A stretch of DNA of 32,009 nt from an uncultured Scytonema sp. (GCA_937873135.1 CALMVQ010000317.1:1-32009), one strand, 5' to 3'; positions 1-9,086 are shown, counted from the first letter of the stretch. Numbers and translations: made by a program. The notes: a model not told the origin generated them from the letters alone.

Positions 1-52
1 AAGCTTTTTACCTATTTCAGATGGGTGGGTTATTTCCGCCGCTCTGTACTAG
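1..52 (-). repeat. Truncated copy of dispersed CTAGTAC-ended element
   Basis: These 52 bases are identical to 23118-23169. The shared block runs from AAGCTTTTTACC to CCGCTCTGTACTAG. In the second copy the element continues to an inverted CTAGTAC end; here the window begins inside the element, so only one end is present. Strand is given so that the GCGGAAAT-bearing end reads first. See the full copies at 322-419 and 23058-23169. Confidence 0.9.
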
Positions 53-133
53 TAGCATTTTAGCTCCTCTCCTTCTCTGTGTGCAGAAGAAATTGCATTA
101 CTTATCTTACACGAGAGCAAGGGGAGTAGTCGG

Positions 134-178
134 ATCTATATCCCCGACTTCGCGTATAGTTGTCGGGGATCTGTGTCT
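134..178. repeat. Hairpin repeat of the ATCCCCGAC type
   Basis: ATCCCCGAC (140-148) pairs with GTCGGGGAT (162-170), a 9-bp stem, and is followed by CTGTGTCTT. A better-preserved copy with a 13-bp stem and the same TGTGTCTT flank is at 23440-23478. This is a small dispersed palindrome of the kind common between genes in Nostocales. Confidence 0.75.
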
Positions 179-321
179 TCAACTTTCATGAATCAATTAG
201 AATTGCTATAGCTGACTGCTGATAAGTTTAGTAAATATAATCAAAAAAAATAGAGATGCTTTTTAGATTGCATCTCTAGGAAAAGGAAACCCCAGAAAAC
301 TTTTAAATAAGCATTCAGATT

Positions 322-419
322 CTAGTACACGGGGCGCGGAAATCAAGCTACAATTCGGAATTGCTAAAAAACCTACAAGTTAAGCTTTTTTCATTTTTCA
401 TTCCCCATAGCAGTACTAG
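322..419 (+). repeat. MITE-like dispersed element with CTAGTAC inverted ends
   Basis: This 98-bp segment starts CTAGTACACGGGGCGCGG and ends CAGTACTAG, so its ends are inverted repeats. Its left part, read in reverse, matches 22415-22457 closely (AGCAATTCC, then ATTTCCGCGCCCC, then TGTACTA). It is related to the subtype at 23058-23169. It carries no coding frame. The ends fit a TA dinucleotide flanking GTAC termini, as expected for a non-autonomous Tc1/IS630-like element, but that assignment is inference. Confidence 0.65.
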
Positions 420-983
420 TTTCGAGCTATCTTATCCTGATAACTTGTAAGCTTCAGGTTTAAGTCCAACAATTGTGTAAAAATCAGGTGATAGCTAAAA
501 ATAACGGCACTTTGTGCTAAATGCTTACGTTTTCCAATTCAAAATTTAGAGTTAAGTAATAGTTATTAGGTAGTAGATTGGTGTCTTTGGAATCACCTAT
601 TTACATTCAATTTATGCAAAATGAGTTCTAAAACCTGAGATAAAAAAACGGTTAGGAAAAATAGATAACGATTAAGAACCAGATACAGTTTTATCTGGAG
701 CGCTGTTACCATCATCTGAATCGTCTGCACTGGCAATTAGATCCCTACTTAAAAGCTTGGATGATGAGTTAATTTTGTTACCTTTTGTTGGGAATAAACT
801 CTTTAGTGAGTTTGCTAATATATTTGAACCAAACTTAGTATTACTGCTCATGGAAAAATACCGGATTATGTGTAACTCTCTACAACTTGAGATACACAGC
901 CGTAAATTGCGAATCCGGAAAATCAAAAAAATAACCTGCGTTAAGCAGATCACAAAATTCTTGAAGTATTGCCTACAGTAAGA

Positions 984-1757
984 TTAAGCAAAAGTAGAAA
1001 AACCTAAATTAGGTGGAATGTCCTGAATACGTCCAGGCCCTACGCCTCGCAAAGCTTCTCTCAAAGAAATATCGCCAGTGTACAAAGCACGACCAACGAT
1101 CGCACCGGTGACACCTTGTGGTTCCAACGCTAACAAACTCAACAAATCGGTGACGGAACTGACTCCACCAGAAGCGATAACAGGAACGGAAACTGTCGCC
1201 ACAAGCGAACGCAAAGCTTCCATATTGGGCCCAGAGAGAGTCCCATCACGTTGAATATCAGTGTAAATAATAGCTGCTGCCCCTAATTCCTGCATTTGTA
1301 CAGCCAATTGAGTTGCTAAAACGGATGAGGTTTCCAACCAACCGCGAGTTGCCACTTGTCCGTTACGGGCATCAATGCCAATAATAATCTGCCCTGGAAA
1401 TTCTTGGCAAAGTTGTTGTACGAGTTGGGGTTGTTCTACAGCAATAGTTCCCAGGATCGCCCACCGTACACCTAAGTTAAATAGCTGTTGTACGCTTGCG
1501 TGATCGCGCAACCCTCCACCAACTTGAATTGGTACTGACACTACAGAGGCGATCGCCTCGATTGCCGCAAAGTTGACTGTTTTACCCGTTTTCGCCCCAT
1601 CCAAATCGACTACGTGCAGTCGGGTAGCACCCTGTTCCACCCACTGTTTGGCAACCTCAACCGGATTGTCATTAAAAACCTCAGCTTGCTGATAATCTCC
1701 TTGGTAAAGTCGTACACAACGACCCGATAGTAAATCAATTGCCGGAATAACTTCCAT
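984..1757 (-). CDS. hisA: HisA, ProFAR isomerase of histidine synthesis
   Basis: The product is the 257-residue phosphoribosylformimino-5-aminoimidazole carboxamide ribotide isomerase, which carries out an Amadori rearrangement in cytosolic histidine synthesis. It is a (beta/alpha)8 barrel. Visible marks are the N-terminal VIPAIDL with the first catalytic aspartate (D8), the phosphate-binding QVGGGLR (residues 78-84), IGIDAR with the second catalytic aspartate (D129), and IASGGV in the C-terminal half. Length is normal for the family. The start is secure: AGGAGGA lies about 8 bases upstream of the ATG. The related HisF shares the fold, but D8 and the IDAR context fit HisA. No other his gene is in the window, so it stands alone, as is usual in cyanobacteria. 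Confidence 0.96.
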   Translation of the reverse strand: MEVIPAIDLLSGRCVRLYQGDYQQAEVFNDNPVEVAKQWVEQGATRLHVVDLDGAKTGKTVNFAAIEAIASVVSVPIQVGGGLRDHASVQQLFNLGVRWAILGTIAVEQPQLVQQLCQEFPGQIIIGIDARNGQVATRGWLETSSVLATQLAVQMQELGAAAIIYTDIQRDGTLSGPNMEALRSLVATVSVPVIASGGVSSVTDLLSLLALEPQGVTGAIVGRALYTGDISLREALRGVGPGRIQDIPPNLGFSTFA

Positions 1758-1873
1758 AAATAGTCCTCCTAAACGTTAGGGAGTCGATGTGTCAAGGGTT
1801 TAATTATAGATACTGGGTACATGCTTTTCTACATATCAAACCGGCCTATACAGGAATGGTGAAGAAAAATTCC

Positions 1874-2164
1874 CTATTCCCTACTTGCTTTGATGACAGC
1901 TTGCCCAAAACCCAGCACAATCAATATATTAGAAATCGTCAAAAACGATTCTGCACCCCCATGCAGCCAATCGATATTTGCCAGTTGTGCACCATAATGC
2001 ACTTGGGCATAGATCCCAGCAGGTATCGTTACGGCAACAAATACCAGAGTGCCATAAAATCCATATAGAGCTAAACGCGGCATTTGGGTGCTGCGGCTGA
2101 TATACCACAAGAAACCTATGTAGGGAAACAAGGAAAGAGCAAACAGCGGTCCTTTAGAAATCAT
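1874..2164 (-). CDS. DUF3593 small membrane protein
   Basis: This 96-residue protein begins MISKGPLFALSLFPYIGF and has about three hydrophobic segments (residues 5-22, 30-52 and 70-90). It matches my memory of the cyanobacterial and plastid DUF3593 family, whose function is unknown. The frame stays open upstream to 2434, but that extension translates the tandem palindromic repeat (2198-2335) and the tail of the next gene out of frame, so I choose the ATG at 2164. No strong ribosome binding site is visible. It follows the DUF2499 gene on the same strand, and the two are usually adjacent, so they are probably co-transcribed. The gap between them has been enlarged by the repeat. Confidence 0.75.
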   Translation of the reverse strand: MISKGPLFALSLFPYIGFLWYISRSTQMPRLALYGFYGTLVFVAVTIPAGIYAQVHYGAQLANIDWLHGGAESFLTISNILIVLGFGQAVIKASRE

Positions 2165-2197
2165 GACTTTTGAGGGGAGTGGAGGAGTTAGGAGGCG

Positions 2198-2335
2198 CGT
2201 AGGGGCGGGTTTATTGCACAAAATCATGAAGCAAACACGACATTTTCTCAAACCCGCCCGTACAGGACGTAGGGGCGGGTTTATTACAAAATCATGAAGC
2301 AAACACGACATTTTCTCAAACCCGCCCGTACAGGA
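2198..2335. repeat. Tandem pair of palindromic repeat elements (70 + 68 bp)
   Basis: Copy 1 is 2198-2267 and copy 2 is 2268-2335. They are identical except for a 2-base deletion in copy 2. Each starts CGTAGGGGCGGGTTTATT and ends AAACCCGCCCGTACAGGA, so each folds into a hairpin with a GC-rich stem. The pair sits exactly between the DUF2499 and DUF3593 genes. Confidence 0.9.
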
Positions 2336-2346
2336 GTTAAGAGAAA

Positions 2347-2688
2347 TTATTGCTTCGATGCAATTTCTCTCTTGTCTGATTGTGATGGCTGTAGCGACTG
2401 ATTGGAACGCCAAATCAACACTGCAGCCCACCAAAGCGTAAAATTACCCACTAAAGTCATGGTAGCTTGCAGTGTCACCAACCATTCTAAAGATTCCGCG
2501 TTGTCGAAATAGTGCCAAGTACAGGCACACATGGCGCTGACCAAAGCTGGTAACATAGCGAAAGATAAGCCCCACCAAGCGCGATTACCAGTGGCTTCGC
2601 CATAATTCCAAATCAGCCAAATAGCGGCAATCCACTCTATAACGCTAGAGATATGAATAATCCAAGTGGGAATTGAAAGAGCGTGCAT
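2347..2688 (-). CDS. DUF2499 (Ycf49-like) membrane protein
   Basis: This 113-residue protein is rich in Trp and hydrophobic residues. It has about three membrane segments, with WIIHISSVIEWIAAIWLIW near the N terminus and WLVTLQATMTLVGNFTLWW in the C-terminal half, then a polar tail. This matches the DUF2499/Ycf49-like family of cyanobacteria and plastids, which has no assigned function. The DUF3593 gene lies downstream on the same strand, the usual arrangement. The start at MHALSIPTW fits the family. No strong ribosome binding site is seen upstream. csaB is divergent across a 143-base gap. Confidence 0.8.
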   Translation of the reverse strand: MHALSIPTWIIHISSVIEWIAAIWLIWNYGEATGNRAWWGLSFAMLPALVSAMCACTWHYFDNAESLEWLVTLQATMTLVGNFTLWWAAVLIWRSNQSLQPSQSDKREIASKQ

Positions 2689-2831
2689 GAGAATTTTGTG
2701 TTAGGTGTCGTTGAAAATCAACAAAGCAGCGCGTTTGTCAAGGGGTGTTGTGTTAGGAATCAAGATTTCTCACTTTATTCACCACATCCTCTTCAAAAAT
2801 TGCTAATGTAAAATCCAAAATAGTAAAAAAT

Positions 2832-3872
2832 ATGCGGGCGTTGTTATCTGGATACTATGGTAAAGGAAATGGTGGGGACGAGGCTTTGTTGGCAACACTT
2901 CTACAAATGCTACCACCTCATGTCACACCTGTGGTTCTCTCTGGGAATCCAAAGGAAACCCGCGATCGCTACTCTGTAGAAGCGCATGATCGTATGGCTT
3001 TATTACCTGTACTTCAAGCTGTGCGTTCCTGCAATGCTTTTATTTGGGGTGGTGGAAGCTTAATCCAAGATGCGACTAGTGCCATCAGTCCATTATATTA
3101 CGCCGGGTTAATGGCTTATTGTCAGAGAATGGGGTTGAAAACTATTGCTTGGGCACAGGGAATTGGTCCTTTGAAGCGTCCTGTCACTCAATGGCTAGCA
3201 CGGCAAACTTTCAGCAGTTGTACGAAAGTTAGTGTACGCGATCGCGCTTCTGCGGGAATACTCACTGACTGGCAAATTCCTTATATCCAAGCTCCCGATC
3301 CGGTTTGGGCTTTGGAATCCAAGCCAGTACCTGGACTTTGGGATTTACCTGCTCCTAGAGTTGCCGTAACATTGCGAACCCATCCCCTACTGACAGAAAC
3401 ACGGCTTGCCAATTTGACTCGCGCACTCGTTGATTTTCAAAAAGCGACACAGACCTTCATATTACTACTGCCTTTTCAAAAAAGTGAAGATTTAAGCATA
3501 GTCCAAGCAATTCAACCGCAACTTAAAGATGTTAGCCAGATCGTGTGCTTGGAGGAGCCGCAACTTTTAAAAGGAGTTTTTCGCGGTGTTGAGTTGGCGA
3601 TTGGGATGCGCTTGCACAGCTTGATTATGGCAGCAGCTGAAGGCTGTCGCTGTTTTGCTCTCAGTTACGATCCCAAGGTAAACCGATTGATGGAAGATTT
3701 GGACATGCCTGGGTGGGATTTGGCAAGTTTACCAGATGATCCCAATTTTATCAGTACAACTTGGATCGAGCATTACGCAAATGGCGAGCCACTGTTACCA
3801 GCAAAAATTCAATTTTTAGTAGATCGAGCGCTAATACATCGCGAGGTGTTAAGAGATAGCTTAGGTAGATAA
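2832..3872 (+). CDS. csaB: CsaB, polysaccharide pyruvyl transferase
   Basis: This 346-residue enzyme of the polysaccharide pyruvyltransferase family transfers pyruvate from phosphoenolpyruvate to cell-wall polysaccharide, making ketal groups that in other bacteria anchor S-layer-homology proteins. The GT-B-like fold shows as an N-terminal glycine-rich SGYYGKGNGGDEA (residues 6-18), WGGGSLIQD (72-80), SVRDRAS (134-140) and the C-terminal GMRLHSLI (258-265) with the conserved Arg and His. Length agrees with cyanobacterial CsaB. It stands alone. The ribosome binding site is weak, but the start coincides with the first beta strand. In cyanobacteria, SLH porins such as SomA are the plausible beneficiaries of the modification; that link is inference. 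Confidence 0.92.
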   Translation: MRALLSGYYGKGNGGDEALLATLLQMLPPHVTPVVLSGNPKETRDRYSVEAHDRMALLPVLQAVRSCNAFIWGGGSLIQDATSAISPLYYAGLMAYCQRMGLKTIAWAQGIGPLKRPVTQWLARQTFSSCTKVSVRDRASAGILTDWQIPYIQAPDPVWALESKPVPGLWDLPAPRVAVTLRTHPLLTETRLANLTRALVDFQKATQTFILLLPFQKSEDLSIVQAIQPQLKDVSQIVCLEEPQLLKGVFRGVELAIGMRLHSLIMAAAEGCRCFALSYDPKVNRLMEDLDMPGWDLASLPDDPNFISTTWIEHYANGEPLLPAKIQFLVDRALIHREVLRDSLGR

Positions 3873-4030
3873 GAGTTCGACTCTAAACCCAAGCCAGACG
3901 AACTGAGCGTGCGTAGCGTGAGTTTATAATCAGTAGTTAGGCGGCTCTTAGCAGGTTTTATATTAAGATTTATTTAAGAGCGATCGCTCGCTCCTCAAAA
4001 TCTCCTGTCCGGCAGACGAGTGCGCCTAAG

Positions 4031-4858
4031 TTATCCTGTTACTTGTGGGCTTTCTGCTTTAATTTCTGTAACTAGGGTGAGACTAGCCCACTCACCTTTA
4101 TCGTTATAGCTGCGAATCAAACGTTGGCGTAAATTGGGTTGAATAAGCCAACCGACTTCGAGAAAAAATGGTTGACGTAATTGTAAGTTGAGTGGACAAG
4201 CGGCAGAAGCGCCATCGGGTAGCAGTAGTACTTGCACCTGAAGAAGTGAATCTTGGTCAAATTGGAGGATGTTCCCGTTGATGGAAGCCGTGGATGTGAT
4301 TGTACGATCACCAAAGGTTAAGTTTTGTTTTAATTGTCCAACGTCATCAAATTGTAACTGCATCGTTACTGAGTAACTATCGGGGGAACGCCAGTCTGGA
4401 TAAATAGTCACTGCTTCGCCCTGCCATTCTCCTAAAAGATCTTCTACAGTTAGGGGTGGACGTTGTACGGGTTGAGTTCCAGCTAAATATTCTCGAATGA
4501 GAGTAAATTGGTTTAGTTGAAGGTTTTTATCGAACAGTTGAACGAGGCGTAAGCGGTGATTTTCATGAATTAAGCCAAGTTCTGCCCCAAATTCAGAATA
4601 CGGTGCTAGTTGAATCGAACCTTGAGAAAAGGCTCCATTTTCACAAAACAGCACTCCTTGTCCTAGAGAACTGTATTCTAGAACTTTTTCATTTCCACCT
4701 AAGTTAACAATTTGGCGAATTGTCTGATTATTGTTTAACCCTTCTAAGGAAACAATGCTTTTAGTATCTTCCTGAAGTTCACCTCGGGACGAAATGCGAG
4801 TAAATGAACCTCGCCATTCCCCAAGATTTTTTAGTAAAGCTTCCCATTGTGATGCCAT
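4031..4858 (-). CDS. DUF3598 family protein
   Basis: This protein of about 275 residues, starting MASQWEALLKNLGEW, has two similar beta-rich halves. Each opens with a Gly-Glu-Trp motif (LGEWRGSF near the N terminus and LLGEWQGEAVTIYPDW in the middle). That fits a duplicated lipocalin-like fold as in the cyanobacterial DUF3598 family, which is distantly related to phycobiliprotein lyases. There are no signal peptide or membrane segments. The exact role is unknown. I prefer the ATG at 4858; an in-frame ATG at 4909 adds 17 residues translated from low-complexity repeats (AACCATTAACCATC-type heptamers). It lies 68 bases downstream of ftsX on the same strand and could be co-transcribed with it. 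Confidence 0.75.
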   Translation of the reverse strand: MASQWEALLKNLGEWRGSFTRISSRGELQEDTKSIVSLEGLNNNQTIRQIVNLGGNEKVLEYSSLGQGVLFCENGAFSQGSIQLAPYSEFGAELGLIHENHRLRLVQLFDKNLQLNQFTLIREYLAGTQPVQRPPLTVEDLLGEWQGEAVTIYPDWRSPDSYSVTMQLQFDDVGQLKQNLTFGDRTITSTASINGNILQFDQDSLLQVQVLLLPDGASAACPLNLQLRQPFFLEVGWLIQPNLRQRLIRSYNDKGEWASLTLVTEIKAESPQVTG

Positions 4859-4926
4859 AGCAATTTTGTTGGTTGTTGGATATTGAGTGTTAGTTATTGT
4901 ACTAACCATTAACCATCAACCATTTA

Positions 4927-5880
4927 CTACTTGGCAAATCGCTGTACAGCAAATAAACTTCCTATGAATCCTACTGCTCCACCGAAACTTAGGAGGATGA
5001 GAGGCAAGAGTAAAGTTTGTGAGGTGGAGAGTTGTATACCGTGGGCTAGAAATTGAATGAATTCTGGTTGATTGGTTAGCAATTTGCTGAGAAACTGTTG
5101 AATGAGATTAATGAAGCTCCATGCGATCGCACCTCCGAGTAAGCCAAAAACAATCCCTTGTAAAATAAACGGCAAGTGAACCCAAGCCGAAGTCGCACCC
5201 ATCAGTTGCATAATTTCTATTTCCCGACGTCGCGCTATGACAATCAGGCGAATGGTGGTTGTGGTGACTGCGATCGCTGTTATCGTCAAGATAATTGTAA
5301 TTGTCAACGAGATCCAGTTCAAACCTTGATGTAACTGACCGATGCGTCTGACTGCTTCATCTACATACTGCACTGTATCAACTCCAGATAATTTGGCGAT
5401 TTGTGTTGCCAACGTTGGTACAACTGAAGAGTTTTGCGCCTTCACCTTAATCTCATCAACGAGAGGATTTTCTCCAAGCTGCTTGGTAGCACCTTCAAGA
5501 TCGGATATTCCCATTTCTTGAACTAATTTAGTCCAAGCTTGCTCTTTGGTAATCGTTTTTACATCTGCCACTTCTGGTATTTTTGCCACAAGTGGGGAAA
5601 TGGTTTCTGCTTGATCGCCAGGATGGAGATAAACTGATATTTCTAATTGGTTACCGAATTGGTTGAGCAGTTTTTCCAATTGCCAGGAAGTTTGCAAACT
5701 CATACCAAATAAAAAGAGTAGCACAGTAACAGTACTTACAGCCGCCCAGTTCATCCATCCACCACGTTGCAAACCAAGAATTGTTTCTTTGAGTAAGTAG
5801 TCAAGTTTATTGAATAATTTCAACACACTATACTGTATTTCCACTTCTATAACATTATCTTTTATACTCGCACTTGACAA
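4927..5880 (-). CDS. ftsX: FtsX, permease-like cell-division protein
   Basis: This 317-residue FtsX normally works with the ATPase FtsE to control peptidoglycan hydrolases at the septum. A membrane segment at about residues 44-62 is followed by an extracellular domain (ISVYLHPGD through VDTVQYVDEA) and three further membrane segments (about 188-212, 232-255 and 290-312). The sequence RRREIEIMQLMGATSAWV before the third segment is the FtsX/MacB family signature. A GTG at 5826 (VLKLFNKLDYLL) is an alternative start that would match shorter homologues. FtsE is not next to it; the ABC ATPase at 12942-14114 is a sugar-type ATPase, not FtsE. It is divergent from def. Confidence 0.93.
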   Translation of the reverse strand: MSSASIKDNVIEVEIQYSVLKLFNKLDYLLKETILGLQRGGWMNWAAVSTVTVLLFLFGMSLQTSWQLEKLLNQFGNQLEISVYLHPGDQAETISPLVAKIPEVADVKTITKEQAWTKLVQEMGISDLEGATKQLGENPLVDEIKVKAQNSSVVPTLATQIAKLSGVDTVQYVDEAVRRIGQLHQGLNWISLTITIILTITAIAVTTTTIRLIVIARRREIEIMQLMGATSAWVHLPFILQGIVFGLLGGAIAWSFINLIQQFLSKLLTNQPEFIQFLAHGIQLSTSQTLLLPLILLSFGGAVGFIGSLFAVQRFAK

Positions 5881-6106
5881 TTTCTCAACCGTAAGGACGC
5901 TTAATCATATAAGCACAGGAGAACCATCCTCCCTTCACCACTCATAGTCCTAAGTTGAACAGTCATTTTATACGTATTGGACTTTGGGTAAAAGACAGAT
6001 GACAAACGATCAATGACACGCTCAGTGAGAGAATTAGAATTGTTAAGATTGAAAGAGAAAGTAGCACCATATCAGACCTAGCCTGAAAGAGCGAGTTACA
6101 AAAATC

Positions 6107-6670
6107 ATGCCTTTAGAGATCGCTGTAGAGAAAAAAAAGTTAAAAAATCCGCCCTTAGAACTTCATTATTTGGGCGATCGCGTCCTCCGTCAACCAGCCA
6201 AGCGCATAGCTAAAGTGGAGGAAGAACTTCGCCAGACCGTGCGCGAAATGTTGCAAACCATGTATAGTCAGGATGGCATTGGTTTGGCTGCACCACAAGT
6301 GGGAATTCACAAACAACTGATTGTGATTGATTGCGAACCAGATAACCCAGCAAACCCCCCACTCGTTTTGATCAACCCTACCATCAAACAGGTAAGTCGT
6401 GAAATTTGCGTTGCTCAGGAAGGGTGCTTGAGCATTCCAGGAGTTTATATGGATGTGAAGCGCCCTGTTGTTGTAGAAATTGCTTACAAAGATGAGTACG
6501 GGCGTCCCAAAACTCTGAAAGCCGGAGATCTACTCGGACGCTGCATTCAGCACGAAATGGATCACCTTAACGGAGTGGTATTTGTAGATCGTGTGGAAAA
6601 TTCTTTGGCTTTGACGCAAGAGTTATCCAAGCATGGTTTCTCTTTTCAAGCTGTAAAATCAGTCGTATAG
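6107..6670 (+). CDS. def: Def, peptide deformylase
   Basis: This 187-residue iron-type metalloenzyme removes the formyl group from nascent proteins. All three family motifs are present: GIGLAAPQVG (residues 57-66), EGCLS (105-109) with metal ligand C107, and HEMDHLNG (149-156) with ligands H149 and H153 and catalytic E150. Length and the N-terminal extension of about 15 residues fit cyanobacterial type 1B enzymes. HIP1 octamers overlap the N-terminal coding region. A small membrane protein gene follows 12 bases after the stop and is probably co-transcribed. Confidence 0.96.
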   Translation: MPLEIAVEKKKLKNPPLELHYLGDRVLRQPAKRIAKVEEELRQTVREMLQTMYSQDGIGLAAPQVGIHKQLIVIDCEPDNPANPPLVLINPTIKQVSREICVAQEGCLSIPGVYMDVKRPVVVEIAYKDEYGRPKTLKAGDLLGRCIQHEMDHLNGVVFVDRVENSLALTQELSKHGFSFQAVKSVV

Positions 6671-6682
6671 GGTGGTTGATTC

Positions 6683-6886
6683 GTGTATCTAACTCCAAAA
6701 AGCGGTTTGTTTCTGGCTGGTTCTTGTGTAACTGCGATCGCAGCTGTTGGTTCAATTTTTGAGCTTGGTTACGGCTCACCTGATTTAGGCACTCAAGCAA
6801 CTGCAATTATCCTAGCCCTTTCACTTCCACTTACAGTATTATTTTTCCTTGCGGCAGTCAGAGATGCTAAAGCAAATCTTAAATAG
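6683..6886 (+). CDS. Small two-segment membrane protein
   Basis: This 67-residue protein starts at a GTG (6683), with a GGTGG sequence 7-11 bases upstream. It has two predicted membrane helices, about residues 9-28 and 40-60, with a glycine/aspartate turn between and a basic C terminus. I do not recognise a named family. It begins 12 bases after def and is read in the same direction, so it is likely an operon partner. Its reading frame contains a HIP1 site, consistent with native cyanobacterial sequence. Confidence 0.65.
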   Translation: MYLTPKSGLFLAGSCVTAIAAVGSIFELGYGSPDLGTQATAIILALSLPLTVLFFLAAVRDAKANLK

Positions 6887-6962
6887 CAGGAATGTCATTT
6901 GTCATTTGTGAGAGATGATGGTTTTCACGCTATTTCGACCGCACGCACATACTTTGTTTAGT

Positions 6963-6992
6963 CTAAGTGAGGGCTTCAGCCCTTACTTAGGC
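6963..6992. repeat. Short palindromic repeat downstream of def unit
   Basis: TAAGTGAGGGCT (6964-6975) faces AGCCCTTACTTA (6978-6989), a near-perfect stem of about 11 pairs with a 2-base loop. It is a common type of Nostocales intergenic palindrome. It may end transcription of the def unit, although it lies 77 bases past the last stop and has no U-tract. Confidence 0.55.
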
Positions 6993-7164
6993 ACTGTAGT
7001 CTCCGAACTCTCATATTATATTGATGTGCCCGACGGACTACTTATCTAAAGAGTTATTTTCACGCGTAATAGCTTAATTATATTGTCAAAATTAATGCGT
7101 ACGGCGGCATATGCTACTACAATCATTAATTTGTTGTAGCAATTGAACTAAAGTAGAGTTACAA

Positions 7165-8895
7165 ATGAGACCCGAAAAACTTTCTCCCGGACTGCTATTA
7201 GCATATGAGGATTATAAACGGGAAGGAAACCAAGCTTTACTGACGCATAAGCGATCGCTGGGTATCGTTTTCCATAATAGTACGGTCAAACCCACTAGTA
7301 GTATCGTCTTCATCTACTGTGAACCAAATGCGGACTTGAGTCATCTATCACGCTACGGTGTTCAAGTCAACCAGGATACGGGGAGTGTCCGAACAGCTTA
7401 CTTACCGATAGAAAGTTTAGATATTGTCTCTGAAGATCCTGCTGTTTTGCGGATCAAGCCATCACGTCAATTGAACCAACACCTAGACGTTGCGACAAAG
7501 GCAGTGCATGTACCAGAATTTAGAAACAAGTGTAAACTGACTGGCAAAGGAGTCCTGATCGGTATTGTAGATACTGGCATTGACCCAAAACACCCTGCCT
7601 TTGGCGGAAGAATTTTACGCATTTGGGATCAAACACTATCAGGTTCTGGAGTGAAAGAGGGCAGCTATGGGTCAGAATTAACCAAAGAACACTTGACAAT
7701 TTCTAACGACACTGAAGGTCATGGAACCCATGTTGCTGGGATTACATCTGGTGTTGACACAACCTATTGCGGAGTTGCCCAAGAAGCGGAACTAGTCATC
7801 GTTAAGTCAGACTTACAAGACGCCCACATTGCTGATGGTATTCGCTACATTTTCCGGGTAGCCAGTGAAATGAAACGCCCAGTTGTTGTTAATCTGAGTT
7901 TGGGTGGACATGCCGACGCTCACGATGGCAGCGACTCGCTCTCAAAAATCATTGACAGTGAAACTGGTCCCGGACGGATTGTTTGTTGTGCTGCTGGTAA
8001 CGAGGGCAACCACAACATTCACGGTCAAACCATCGTACCTCCTGGTAAAATGGGGACGATGCGCTTTCTCGTTCCAACTAACAACCAATTGGATATAGTT
8101 TTGTTAAACGCTTGGTATCCTGGTAATAGTCAGTTGGAAGTATCACTGCGTGATACCTTCGGGTTAGTCACCCCTTGGCAAAAAATCGTTACTAACGGGA
8201 ATCCCGCACAAGAATATACTTTGCAAAGCTCAAAAGTGCAAGTGGTGACCCCAGGACCAGATCCAGCCAACGGCGACCATAATTTCTTTTTGCAAATTCG
8301 TAGTAAAGGAACCTTGCCAGTCATGGGAGGTGTTTGGCAGTTACGAGTACGCAACACTTCCTCAACGCAAGCACATCTAGATGTATGGACAATAGATGAC
8401 AAGAAATCCGTGTTTTTTACAGGTACTAGTGTAACAGATTCCGAGAAAATAGGTTCTCCAGGAGCGGCTAAAAGTGCAGTGACAGTTACTTCTTATACTA
8501 CTAAAATCAAATACACGGATATTGATAATAAACAATTAGAAGCGGGCTTGCATTTAAATACTATTTCTGAATTCAGCAGTCCGGGACCTCTACGTAATGG
8601 CGCTCGTAAACCAGATCTCGCAGCACCAGGAGCCATGATTGTTTCCACTCTCTCCTCAGGTGCACATTTTGACCGTTCAAAGATTGTGAATTCTAAGTTT
8701 GTCGTTCTAGCTGGTACAAGTATGGCAACGCCCTTTGTCGCTGGCTTAGTAGCACTGCTGTTGCAGCGCAATCCAAAGCTTGACCCGGCGGGTGTTAAAG
8801 ACTTACTCCGCAAAAATAGTTCAATTCCTAACCATCCAGTAGGAACCTTTGATAAAAAATGGGGATTTGGACTCATTAATACATTAAATCTTTAA
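7165..8895 (+). CDS. Subtilisin-family (S8) serine peptidase
   Basis: This 576-residue protein carries the complete subtilase triad: Asp136 in GIVDTGID, His186 in GHGTHVAGI and Ser519 in GTSMATPFVAGL. The oxyanion asparagine is in CCAAGNEGN. There is no signal peptide; instead about 115 N-terminal residues form a prodomain-like region (strand SSIVFIYCEPNADL, then LSRYGVQV, ending near SRQLNQHLD) before the catalytic core. A beta-rich insert of about 150 residues lies between the oxyanion Asn and the catalytic Ser, as in larger bacterial subtilases. It stands alone except for the small gene at 9152-9409, which resembles its prodomain. Substrate is unknown. Location is probably cytoplasmic unless exported by a non-classical route. 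Confidence 0.92.
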   Translation: MRPEKLSPGLLLAYEDYKREGNQALLTHKRSLGIVFHNSTVKPTSSIVFIYCEPNADLSHLSRYGVQVNQDTGSVRTAYLPIESLDIVSEDPAVLRIKPSRQLNQHLDVATKAVHVPEFRNKCKLTGKGVLIGIVDTGIDPKHPAFGGRILRIWDQTLSGSGVKEGSYGSELTKEHLTISNDTEGHGTHVAGITSGVDTTYCGVAQEAELVIVKSDLQDAHIADGIRYIFRVASEMKRPVVVNLSLGGHADAHDGSDSLSKIIDSETGPGRIVCCAAGNEGNHNIHGQTIVPPGKMGTMRFLVPTNNQLDIVLLNAWYPGNSQLEVSLRDTFGLVTPWQKIVTNGNPAQEYTLQSSKVQVVTPGPDPANGDHNFFLQIRSKGTLPVMGGVWQLRVRNTSSTQAHLDVWTIDDKKSVFFTGTSVTDSEKIGSPGAAKSAVTVTSYTTKIKYTDIDNKQLEAGLHLNTISEFSSPGPLRNGARKPDLAAPGAMIVSTLSSGAHFDRSKIVNSKFVVLAGTSMATPFVAGLVALLLQRNPKLDPAGVKDLLRKNSSIPNHPVGTFDKKWGFGLINTLNL

Positions 8896-9043
8896 CCGTT
8901 CGATAGTCTGTTAAGCGTCATTAGTGCAAATAAACTGGATCAGAAGTCATTGGGAATTGGAAATTGGTAATAATTTATTCCCAATTACTCATTACCCATT
9001 ATATTATGTTCGGGTAATCACTTAACAATTAAGTTGTTTGTTA

Positions 9044-9086
9044 ATGGTTGATGGTTAATTGCAATCAACCATTAACCATTAACCAA
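9044..9086. repeat. Heptamer-rich inverted repeat (GGTTAAT/ATTAACC)
   Basis: Copies of TTAATGGT/GATGGTT on the left pair with AACCATTAACCATTAACC on the right around TTGCAAT, forming a long imperfect hairpin. Related heptamers occur at 4898-4923 and between gun4 and the ABC gene. These are short tandemly repeated repetitive sequences typical of filamentous cyanobacteria. The hairpin lies between the protease gene and its small neighbour. Confidence 0.6.

Larger units (their letters stand above)
53..983. other. Non-coding, repeat-rich stretch left of hisA
   Basis: I see no recognisable gene here. It contains a hairpin repeat (140-170), a full copy of the CTAGTAC-ended element (322-419) and otherwise AT-rich DNA. 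Two overlapping open frames (672-953 on minus, 757-981 on plus) have no clear ribosome binding site and no recognisable domain. The minus frame ends in an Asp/Ser-rich tail, so a small unknown gene cannot be ruled out, but I do not support one. Confidence 0.5.

Noticed and set aside
672-981. Two overlapping open frames left of hisA (minus 672-953, plus 757-981)
   Set aside because: No ribosome binding site, no recognisable domain, mutually overlapping and in AT-rich repeat-bearing DNA.
2165-2434. N-terminal extension of the DUF3593 protein by 90 residues
   Set aside because: It translates the tandem palindromic repeat and the end of the DUF2499 gene out of frame; family similarity begins at the ATG at 2164.
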